From JANXLS01 sp035308565 (GTDB lineage Bacteria; Planctomycetota; SZUA-567; H5-PLA8): 64,000 bases of DNA. Where the stretch lies: assembly GCA_035308565.1 (NCBI GenBank), contig DATGGK010000122.1, positions 1 through 64,000 on the forward strand, given 5' to 3'. Both the position numbers and the translations under genes were made by a program. The notes under the pieces were generated by a model. The model was not told the origin of the DNA and ran no database searches. It was given only the letters and a program-made list of their open reading frames with translations. Below, piece after piece: positions 16,922 through 23,846 of the stretch; the stretch's first letter is position 1, and every line of letters begins with the position of its first letter.

Positions 16922-18334
16922 ATGATTCAGGGTGAAGGGGAGTTTCAGCAGATCGTCGAAGCGATCGCTCAGGCCGTCTATGTCCTCTCGCCGGGCGGAA
17001 AGGTGCTGTACGCGAATAGGCTGGCGCTCGATTTTGTCGGTCTTGGGTTGAAAGACGTTCAAGCGGACGATATTGAAAAGCGTGTCTGGCATCCCGGCGA
17101 CTTTGAACTCGTCCGAGCGGAACACGACCGGGGATTCGCTGCGGGAGTTCCCTTTGAACTCGAACTGCGTGCACGCGGGAAAGATGGGCAATACCGCTGG
17201 TTTCTGGCGCGTTTCAATCCCACGCGAGATGAACGGGGGCAGGTCTTTCGGTGGTATGCCACGGCGACGGACATCGACGACCGGAAGAAAGCAGAAGAGC
17301 GGCTGCGGGACGACAAGGAAAAACTGCGCCGCGAGAATATCGCGTTGCGGGAGGAAGTCGATAAAGCCTCGATGTTCGAGGAGATTGTCGGCGCGTCAGC
17401 TCCGCTCAAAGCGGTCCTGGCGCGTGTGGCCAAGGTCGCCCCAACCGATTCCACGGTGCTGATCACCGGCGAAACCGGCACGGGAAAGGAACTCATCGCC
17501 CGCGCCATTCACCGGCATTCTGAACGTTCCTCGCATCCTTTTGTAAGCGTGAATTGTGCGGCAATCTCCCAATCCTTGATCGCGTCGGAATTGTTCGGCC
17601 ACGAAAAAGGCGCCTTCACCGGCGCGCTCCAGCGGCGCCTGGGCCGTTTTGAATTAGCGGAAGGCGGCACGATCTTTCTCGACGAAGTCGGCGAAATCCC
17701 GCTCGAAACGCAAGTCGCTCTCCTGCGCGTACTGCAAGAGCGCGAATTCGAGCGCGTCGGTGGAGACAGATTAATAAAGACGAATGTGCGCGTGATCGCC
17801 GCGACCAATCGCGATTTGCAGTCCGCCATTGTCACGAATGCGTTTCGCAGCGATCTCTATTATCGATTCAACGTGTTCCCTATCGAGGTCCCGCCTCTGC
17901 GCGAGCGCAAAGACGACATTCGGCTGCTGACTGAATACTTCATCGATCGCTTCGCACGAAAAACAGCCAAGACCATCAAGCGAATCGATAAGAAGACCCT
18001 GGAGTTGCTTCTTGAATATTCCTGGCCGGGAAACATCCGCGAACTGCAAAATGTCATCGAGCGCTCAGTGATCCTCTGCGACACGGAGAACTTCTCAGTA
18101 GACGAGAATTGGCTGTCCCGAGCGCCGCAGCAGGAGCTTGCGGCAAGCCCGGTCACGCTCTCCAAAATATCCGCCGCGCGCGAGAAGGAAATGATCGAAG
18201 CGGCCCTCGCCGCAAGCAAGGGAAGAGTGTCCGGCCCATCGGGTGCGGCGACGGAACTCGGCCTTTCGCCGTCCACGTTGGAATCGAAGATCCGTGCGCT
18301 GAAGATCGACAAATATCGCTTCAAGTCAAATTAG
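16922..18334 (+). CDS. Sigma-54-dependent transcriptional activator with PAS domain
   Basis: A 470-residue enhancer-binding protein: a PAS/PAC sensor (about 10-130, ending ATATDIDDRKKAEERL), a short coiled coil, an AAA+ domain with Walker A GETGTGKE, the sigma-54 contact loop GAFTGA and Walker B TIFLDEVGEIP, and a Fis-type helix-turn-helix (AATELGLSPSTLESKIRAL). There is no receiver domain, so it probably senses a signal directly. GGAGG 6 bp upstream supports ATG 16922. The same frame upstream reads TDIDDRKRAEAK, a second PAS linker, before TGA at 16877: the gene appears to have lost at least one N-terminal PAS domain. Likely targets are osmC downstream and the divergent RND operon. Confidence 0.92.
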   Translation: MIQGEGEFQQIVEAIAQAVYVLSPGGKVLYANRLALDFVGLGLKDVQADDIEKRVWHPGDFELVRAEHDRGFAAGVPFELELRARGKDGQYRWFLARFNPTRDERGQVFRWYATATDIDDRKKAEERLRDDKEKLRRENIALREEVDKASMFEEIVGASAPLKAVLARVAKVAPTDSTVLITGETGTGKELIARAIHRHSERSSHPFVSVNCAAISQSLIASELFGHEKGAFTGALQRRLGRFELAEGGTIFLDEVGEIPLETQVALLRVLQEREFERVGGDRLIKTNVRVIAATNRDLQSAIVTNAFRSDLYYRFNVFPIEVPPLRERKDDIRLLTEYFIDRFARKTAKTIKRIDKKTLELLLEYSWPGNIRELQNVIERSVILCDTENFSVDENWLSRAPQQELAASPVTLSKISAAREKEMIEAALAASKGRVSGPSGAATELGLSPSTLESKIRALKIDKYRFKSN

Positions 18335-18355
18335 AGTTTCGACTGAACGCTTGAA

Positions 18356-18384
18356 TTCGCGAGGAATTCTCGAACCTTCGCGAA
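18356..18384. promoter_or_regulatory. TTCGCGAA box cluster, probable activator site 2
   Basis: TTCGCGAG at 18356-18363, TTCTCGAA at 18367-18374 and TTCGCGAA at 18377-18384 lie 11 and 10 bp apart, on one face of the helix. They match the cluster at 16,773-16,798 and stand about 45 bp before the sigma-54 promoter of osmC, a normal upstream position for an enhancer-binding protein. Confidence 0.6.
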
Positions 18385-18427
18385 TTTTATTTCACAACAA
18401 ACCAGCGCTTCATAGGGGCGGCGGCAA

Positions 18428-18444
18428 TTGGCCTCTCCATTGCG
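18428..18444 (+). promoter_or_regulatory. Sigma-54 (-24/-12) promoter of osmC
   Basis: TTGGCCTCTCCATTGCG has GG at 18430-18431 and GC at 18442-18443 with exactly 10 bp between, the invariant spacing, and TTGC at the -12 box. Transcription should start near 18,455, with ATG 18481 downstream. The activator gene lies immediately upstream. Confidence 0.65.
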
Positions 18445-18480
18445 CTCGCTCTTTCGTCGGTAACGAATTGCGAGGAGCCT

Positions 18481-18930
18481 ATGATACTCAGCACAGCATC
18501 GGTTGTTTGGCACAGAGGATTGAAAGATGGCAAAGGAACGATCGGTGTTCCGAGCGGCGTTCTATCCGAGACACCTTATTCATTTGCCTCGTGCTTTGAA
18601 GACGGACAGGGAACCAATCCCGAAGAACTGCTCGCCGCAGCGCTCGCGGCGTGCTTCACCATGACGCTGTCGGCGCGGCTCGTGACGCTGAAATTCACAC
18701 CGGAACGTGTGCGCACCACGGCGACCGTGACGCTCGAATTTCTAAACGGCGCCTGGACCATTTCAAAAATCGCTCTCGACGTGGCCGCGAAAGTTCCCCG
18801 CATCAGCGAATCCGCGCTCCAAGCGGCTGCCGGCGATGCGAAATACTGTTGTCCCATTTCACGCATGCTCAATGTACACGCCGTTCTAAATGTGCGGCTG
18901 GAAAGTCAACGCGGGAAACTCGCGGAATAG
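18481..18930 (+). CDS. osmC: OsmC/Ohr-family peroxiredoxin
   Basis: Thiol peroxidase that detoxifies organic or inorganic peroxides. The 149 residues show the OsmC pattern: an N-terminal substrate loop, GTNPEELLAAALAACFTM with the first reactive Cys at about 58, and KYCCPISRML with the second at about 123/124. It has no signal peptide and is cytoplasmic. AGGAG precedes ATG 18481, with a sigma-54 promoter and an activator-type box cluster upstream, so expression is probably switched on by the PAS-AAA+ activator encoded just before it. OsmC is closer than Ohr because of the C-terminal KYCCPIS context. Confidence 0.9.
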   Translation: MILSTASVVWHRGLKDGKGTIGVPSGVLSETPYSFASCFEDGQGTNPEELLAAALAACFTMTLSARLVTLKFTPERVRTTATVTLEFLNGAWTISKIALDVAAKVPRISESALQAAAGDAKYCCPISRMLNVHAVLNVRLESQRGKLAE

Positions 18931-18982
18931 TCATCCGCAAAAGCTCGCGCTGTATCACGGAAATTTCTGGAGGGACGAAGTG

Positions 18983-19552
18983 ATGACAAAAACTGGAAAT
19001 ACCCTTGTTCATGGCCCGCGCTCCCAAGCCGGCGACCTCGGCGTCCATCCCGGCGTGGCGGCGCACTCGGAACTGAACGACATTGTGTTGCAGGGCATAC
19101 TCAATCTGACCTCGTCCTTCCACAATGGAGCAAGGATTGACTGCGTGCTAAGCGACGGAAACCTGTACGTTCGGGCCGATCGCCAAAGTCTTTCGAAGAT
19201 AATCTCCTGCGTGCTGGAATTTACGATCCAGGCGCTGAATCTGCTCCCGCACGATCCGACGCAATCGTATAGCGGCGTTCTTCGCACCTGGGCGGATAAG
19301 GAGAACAATGTTGCTCTGGAAATCTTCCATGTGAGCATTCTCAAAAGGGAAGTTCAAGGGGAAGTGATCACGGCGGGTGTCATCGTCGCTAATTTGATTC
19401 TGCAGCGAGGACAAGAGCGCGCCCAGACGCTGCTCAAACGGGTCGGCGGGCGAATTGATGTTGACGTTTCGCAAGGGAGTCGCGTTTTCGACCTGAAGAT
19501 TCGTATGGATATGCCGCGTTTGGCACACGCGGAGGAATTGGTGAATATATGA
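18983..19552 (+). CDS. Degenerate histidine-kinase-like protein without catalytic motifs
   Basis: A 189-residue cytoplasmic protein. DRQSLSKIISCVLEFTIQAL lines up with the first helix of a GHKL ATPase domain, where an Asn of the N box would be expected, and GGRIDVDVSQGSRVFDLKI looks like the closing strands of such a domain (normally GGRIEVES..GKGTTFTL). No phosphorylatable His, N box, or Gly-rich G1/G2 boxes are visible, so ATP binding is doubtful. GGAGGG stands 9 bp before ATG 18983. The stop overlaps the kinase start (ATGA), so it is translated with the membrane Ser/Thr kinase and could be its scaffold or regulator. The fold assignment is inference. Confidence 0.6.
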   Translation: MTKTGNTLVHGPRSQAGDLGVHPGVAAHSELNDIVLQGILNLTSSFHNGARIDCVLSDGNLYVRADRQSLSKIISCVLEFTIQALNLLPHDPTQSYSGVLRTWADKENNVALEIFHVSILKREVQGEVITAGVIVANLILQRGQERAQTLLKRVGGRIDVDVSQGSRVFDLKIRMDMPRLAHAEELVNI

Positions 19553-21120
19553 GTACGAATTGCAGACTCTGCGCGTGCGACATTTCGGGCAATGCACCGC
19601 ATGGATTATGTCCCAAGTGCGTGCTGCGCGCGGTCATGGAGGAGACGTTAATCGGCAAACCCGCTTTGAAAGCCGCGCCCGCAACTTCCTCCGCACGACG
19701 CCTGGGAGACTATGAACTCATCGACGAAATCGCGCGCGGCGGCATGGGCATCGTCTACCGTGCGCGCCAAATCAGCCTCGAGCGCGTCGTCGCCGTCAAG
19801 ACCATTTTGCGCGGCAACCAAGCCTCCGCAGAGGATCTCGAACGTTTCCTCAGTGAAGCGATCGCCGCCGGAAAGCTTGATCACCCCAACATTCTGCCCA
19901 TCTACGAAATCAGGCGCGACGCCGGTGTGCCCTACTTCAGCATGCGCCTCGCCGCAGGCGGCAACCTTGAGGAGCGTCTTGCCAGGGGCCTTCCAGCCCC
20001 GCCCGATGCCGCGCGCCTGCTGGCCAAGATCGCCCGCGCGGTCCACCACGCGCATAACCACGGCATTCTGCACCGCGACCTCAAGCCCGCCAACATTCTC
20101 CTCGATCACGACGGCGAACCCTTTGTCTCCGATTTCGGCCTCGCCAAACGCCTTGCCGTCTCGCTGGGCGCCACCGAACCCGGCAGCATTATCGGCACGC
20201 CAGGCTACATGGCGCCCGAACAGGCATCCGGTGACTCCCAGCACGTCACCATCGCTGCCGACATCTACAGTCTGGGCGTGATCCTCTACGAAGTGCTGAC
20301 CGGCCGCCTTCCCTTCACCGGCGCGTCAGCCATGGAAATGCTCCGGCGGGTCGTGGAGGAAGACGTGACTCCTCCGCGCACACTGGACAGGCGCATTCCC
20401 ACCGACATCGAAGCCATCTGCCTGAAGTGTCTTGAGAAAGACCCTCTGCGCCGCTACGCCTCCGCCGAAGCCCTGGCCGAGGATCTTGAGCGCTTCGTGA
20501 GCGGCGAAACGGTGCTGGCGGAGCAATCCAATCCCATCCACCGCCTCGCGCGCCTTATTGAGCGCAACTCGCCCGTCGTCGAGTTCCGCAATTGGAGCCG
20601 CGTGTTAGTTGTGTCCGGCACGTTGATTCTGCTCGGCCACGCAGCCACGTTTCTGCTGATCCAGACGCGCCAACCCGAGTGGACCTTGTCACTTTCGCGT
20701 GGGCTGCAATTGCTCGGCGAGACGATCCTGATCTTTTTTTGGCGCCCGCAGAGCAACCGTCCGAGGACCGCACTGGAACGCCAGCTCTGGTCGCTCTGGC
20801 TGGGCTTCCTGCTCGCGCACCTGAGCGGCATTCTCGCCGGCCACGGGCTGTTGCTCCACGGCGCCATCGAACGCGCCGTGGCCATCCCGGCCTATTGGAC
20901 CGAACTGGCGTCCTACCCGTGCTTCGCCGTTCTGGTGGGCTTGGCGTTCTTCGCGATGGGCAGCAGTTACTGGGGCAAGTGCTACGTCTTTGGCGTCGCC
21001 TTCTTCGTGTTGGCACCACTGATGCCCTTGAAACCGGAATGGTCCCCGCTTGAATTCGGCGGACTGTCCAGTGCGGTGCAGGCATATATCTGTGTACATT
21101 TACGACAGATGGCGAAGTAA
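19549..21120 (+). CDS. Membrane-bound Ser/Thr protein kinase (PknB type)
   Basis: A 523-residue Hanks-type kinase. A small zinc-ribbon-like N-terminus (CRLCACD...CPKC, residues 5-27) precedes the kinase domain (about 55-330): RGGMGIVYRARQ, VAVKTI with the ATP Lys, HRDLKPANILL, SDFGLAK, GTPGYMAPEQ and DIYSLGVILYEVLTGRLPF. All catalytic residues are present. The C-terminal third holds four to five hydrophobic segments in place of the usual TPR or sensor repeats. It overlaps the histidine-kinase-like gene by four bases. Substrates are unknown. Such kinases are numerous in Planctomycetes and Verrucomicrobia. Confidence 0.93.
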   Translation: MSTNCRLCACDISGNAPHGLCPKCVLRAVMEETLIGKPALKAAPATSSARRLGDYELIDEIARGGMGIVYRARQISLERVVAVKTILRGNQASAEDLERFLSEAIAAGKLDHPNILPIYEIRRDAGVPYFSMRLAAGGNLEERLARGLPAPPDAARLLAKIARAVHHAHNHGILHRDLKPANILLDHDGEPFVSDFGLAKRLAVSLGATEPGSIIGTPGYMAPEQASGDSQHVTIAADIYSLGVILYEVLTGRLPFTGASAMEMLRRVVEEDVTPPRTLDRRIPTDIEAICLKCLEKDPLRRYASAEALAEDLERFVSGETVLAEQSNPIHRLARLIERNSPVVEFRNWSRVLVVSGTLILLGHAATFLLIQTRQPEWTLSLSRGLQLLGETILIFFWRPQSNRPRTALERQLWSLWLGFLLAHLSGILAGHGLLLHGAIERAVAIPAYWTELASYPCFAVLVGLAFFAMGSSYWGKCYVFGVAFFVLAPLMPLKPEWSPLEFGGLSSAVQAYICVHLRQMAK

Positions 21121-21236
21121 CCTTGTGCTGCCAGCGTGTTAAACGGCGGCGCCACCCTATTCGTCGCGATCGTCAATCCCCTCGCCCAAATTAACTTTGC
21201 CGCACTACGACTCCTTACCAATGAAAGGACCATTTC

Positions 21237-21476
21237 ATGCGTGAAATCGCCTGCGTTCAGCAAGGCTTTTTTCCCACCCAAGATCGAATCGTCCAAATCA
21301 TTTCCAAGCTTTTCCGATTTCCAGCCACACGCTGCGGCGCGTTCGTCGTTCTCGACGCCGGTTGCGGCACCGGAAAAGCCATTCACGATCTCCGTGTCGG
21401 CTGGCTCAACAGCCAGAAACTTCTTAGGGACTCGATTACCAAGAGGACAACCTCAAGAAAGGGCTGGCGATTTTAA
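21237..21476 (+). pseudogene. 5' fragment of an SAM-dependent methyltransferase of mobile-element type
   Basis: The 79-residue frame opens MREIACVQQGFFPTQDRIV and reaches VVLDAGCGTGKAIHDL, the start of a methyltransferase with SAM motif I. The opening resembles the DUF6094-like methyltransferases of plasmids and integrative elements (family recalled, not searched). After GKAIHDL the sequence loses protein character and stops at 21476, where it runs into the 3' end of a convergent ParB-like gene that also stops early. AAAGGA lies 8 bp before ATG 21237. Probably a truncated relic. The 116 bp between the kinase stop and this fragment hold nothing recognisable. Confidence 0.45.
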
Positions 21477-21925
21477 CTGATTTTTGCACGGTGTTTTCTG
21501 CCGAGAATGTGGAAACCGGCCACGGACACGTCCGCGGCGCGCTTCCGCTGCTCAATTAGAAGACGGTGTGATTCTTCGGGGTTGGCGGAGACAATCTCCT
21601 CGCGCAATTTCTCATCCAACGACTTTTCCCGCTGGCGATTGTATTCACACAGATGGACTACAAAGTCCGGGGAATCGTGCCGAATGTTTTCGACCCGGCA
21701 ATGGATCTTGGTCAGGCCGGCCAGTTTCGCCGCCGCAAGGCGCCGATGCCCGCTCAAGACAAAACCGTCCTTAGTGATCATGATCGGCTCACGGAGACCA
21801 TTTTTCCGGATGCTCTTAGCGAGGGCGATGATCTCCGGGTCGTTCGGGTTGATGGGACGATAAAGCCCACCATTGCGCGTGTCGTTTTCCGGCGCAGGCT
21901 TAATGAAATCTATTGGCCGCGCCAA
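21473..21925 (-). CDS. ParB-like N-terminal-domain protein, probably truncated
   Basis: The 150 residues carry the ParB/Srx fold: SIRKNGLREPIMITKDGFVLSGHRRLAAAKLAGL is the conserved core, with CRVENI and LCEYNRQREKSLDEKLREE following. Longer proteins of this kind occur on plasmids and mobile elements and continue well beyond the KHRAKIS at which this one stops, so the C-terminal part seems lost where it meets the methyltransferase fragment (4-bp overlap of the two 3' ends). The start is TTG 21925, directly after the stop of the small upstream gene (TGATCTTGG), implying coupled translation. A role in partition, or a nuclease-like one, cannot be decided. Confidence 0.7.
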   Translation of the reverse strand: MARPIDFIKPAPENDTRNGGLYRPINPNDPEIIALAKSIRKNGLREPIMITKDGFVLSGHRRLAAAKLAGLTKIHCRVENIRHDSPDFVVHLCEYNRQREKSLDEKLREEIVSANPEESHRLLIEQRKRAADVSVAGFHILGRKHRAKIS

Positions 21926-21927
21926 GA

Positions 21928-22128
21928 TCAGGACTTGCCTTGATTTTTGATCTTTTCGGCGTGATGGGCGCGGTGCGCTAAGTTTGCACCGCCCTTTGCC
22001 AGTCGGCGAATGAAGAAACCGTTGCCCTTGAGCTTCTTGGCTATTTGTAATGCGTTGGAAATCTGCCCCTTGGAAAGGGCCAATTCATATTGCCAAAACA
22101 AGTATGTTGGCGAGTCTTTCTCCTCCAT
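21928..22128 (-). CDS. Small basic protein upstream of parB-like gene
   Basis: A 66-residue protein, helical and basic toward its C-terminus (RRLAKGGANLAHRAHHAEKIKNQGKS). GGAGG stands 7 bp before ATG 22128 and the ParB-like gene starts 2 bp after its stop, so the two form an operon. It has no signal peptide or membrane segment. Not recognised; probably mobile-element cargo. The 260 bp upstream (22,129-22,388) contain no convincing gene. Confidence 0.55.
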   Translation of the reverse strand: MEEKDSPTYLFWQYELALSKGQISNALQIAKKLKGNGFFIRRLAKGGANLAHRAHHAEKIKNQGKS

Positions 22129-22388
22129 TTCAAGTTCCTCCGCATATAGGGCGGAGTTGAAATAGAGTTGAATTGTTAACGCGATTTACCTATGATACTT
22201 TGTAATTGTTTACCGCCCTCAAGCGCATCTGTCTGATGGTCTTCGAGCCTCAACCGATTGCTTTCCGTCCCGCAAAGGAAACACGCGTGGAACTTCGGCG
22301 GCAAGCAGCGGAAGGCAGATGGGGCCAGTGAGCAAGAGGAATCTCATCGCATTGGCAAAGAAAATCGTTCTGCGTCCCATTCGATTGC

Positions 22389-23732
22389 TCATCGACTCGC
22401 GTCGATTTTTTTTAGTCCCGTCGCGCTATCCAACTGCGCCAGACTGTTGAGCAGATCGGCTTGCGCCTGATGCGCGGCAAACACCGTCTGCTTGTAAGTG
22501 CGCTGGGCGTCGAGCAGATCGAGCAGGCTCGCCGCTTTGCGGTCGTATGCCTTTTGAACAATCTCCAGCGACTCCTTAGCCTTGTTCAGCGTCTGCGTCG
22601 CATACAGTTGAACGATCTTTTTGTTTGCGACAACCGCCTGATACGCTTTGTCCACGTCGGTCATGGCCTGCTGTTTGGCCTGGCGGTATTGCGCGACGGC
22701 CGTGTCGCGCTGGGCTTCGGCCTGCGAAATATTGGCTTTGTGATTGTTGTACAATGGCAGCGGCACGGAGAAGACCAGGCCCACCGTGTTGTCGCCGCCT
22801 ACCCGCTGGTATTCGCCGCCGACAGTCACATCGACGACGCGCTGGGCGCGCGCGAGATCGATGTTTTTCTCCGCCGCGTCCAGATTGCGCTTTGCCGCGA
22901 TCACGTCGGTGCGCTCGGCCGCGCGGGCACGCAATTCGTCCAGATTAAATTCGGTTTCAGGCGCCGTGAGATTGCCGATCAGTTCCAGCTCCGGTAATGG
23001 GCCTGGAGCTGAAGGCGTGCTCGCGTCTCCTGCTGCGGAGCCGGATTTGCGTTCGGGCACTTTCGCTCCCAGGATGTTGATCAGGTCGCGGATGGCCTGA
23101 ACGTACGTGAGTTCCGCGGTGGCCACGTCGCGATCGAATTGAATCTTGTTCGCTTGAAATTTGATCAGGTCCGCTTCGGCAATGTTGCCTTTTCTGGCCT
23201 GGCTCGTCATGAGTTCCTCGGTCTTTGAAACGGAGTCGAGAATCTCCTTGGCGCTCGCCAAATTGTCGCGCGCCAACAGTGCGCCGTAGAAGAACTGCTT
23301 CATCTGCAAAGTCTGCTGCCGCAGCGTATCGAGCACCTGTGCTTCGTTGGCAAGCAAAGTAAAGTCCGCAGCATCGGTGCGGATGCGCTTTTTTCCCGCG
23401 GTCTCGATCACCTGGTCGATGCGGAACGTGTATGTCGGATTCGACGCGGTGCCGGTATCGAAGGCATAGTTGTTCAGACGTCGATCGGTTTTTATCTGCT
23501 CGGCGCCTACGGTCAGCGTTGGATTGGGGGTGTACGTCGCGGCCAGGCGCGCGGCGCGGCTGGCATCGACGCCGTGGCGAGCGGCGACGATGCTCAGGTT
23601 GTTTCGATACAGGAAGCGCTCAGCTTCGTTGAGATCCAGCTTCGCGGGAAGTTCGGCGGGTTCCTGCGAGCGGGCGTTCCAAGCGAAATTCAACGAAGCC
23701 ATGACGATAGTTATTTGGGCGATGCGGTTCAC
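22389..23732 (-). CDS. TolC-family outer-membrane channel (CzcC-like)
   Basis: Outer-membrane exit duct for an RND pump. The 447 residues hold a signal peptide and the two TolC-type repeats of long amphipathic helices (NNLSIVAARHGVDASRAAR early; AYQAVVANKKIVQLYATQ and AHQAQADLLNSLAQLDSATG late). The start is GTG 23732, because AAGGAG lies 6 bp before it and the signal peptide (NRIAQITIVMASLNFAW) then begins at once; an upstream in-frame ATG lacks both. It is the last gene of the metal-pump cluster, after its adaptor, pump, regulator and sensor, and may also serve the other RND pump of the island, which has no channel of its own. Confidence 0.9.
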   Translation of the reverse strand: MNRIAQITIVMASLNFAWNARSQEPAELPAKLDLNEAERFLYRNNLSIVAARHGVDASRAARLAATYTPNPTLTVGAEQIKTDRRLNNYAFDTGTASNPTYTFRIDQVIETAGKKRIRTDAADFTLLANEAQVLDTLRQQTLQMKQFFYGALLARDNLASAKEILDSVSKTEELMTSQARKGNIAEADLIKFQANKIQFDRDVATAELTYVQAIRDLINILGAKVPERKSGSAAGDASTPSAPGPLPELELIGNLTAPETEFNLDELRARAAERTDVIAAKRNLDAAEKNIDLARAQRVVDVTVGGEYQRVGGDNTVGLVFSVPLPLYNNHKANISQAEAQRDTAVAQYRQAKQQAMTDVDKAYQAVVANKKIVQLYATQTLNKAKESLEIVQKAYDRKAASLLDLLDAQRTYKQTVFAAHQAQADLLNSLAQLDSATGLKKIDASR

Positions 23733-23790
23733 AATTGGCTCCTTGGGAGAACGGGCGATTAACCCTTTGGGGTAAAAAACGACAGGGCAT

Positions 23791-23836
23791 AGTTCCGCCA
23801 TCAAGCGGACGGCTCCTTCCGCCTGAAGGCGGGACT
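23791..23836. repeat. Palindromic intergenic repeat (AGTCCCGCCTTCAGGCGG type)
   Basis: AGTTCCGCCATCAAGCGGA faces GTCCGCTTG and GGCGGGACT across the gap between the sensor kinase and tolC-like genes; CCGCCTGAAGGCGG alone forms a tight hairpin. Same style as the other short GC-rich hairpins of the window. Confidence 0.5.
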
Positions 23837-23846
23837 ACGAACGACA

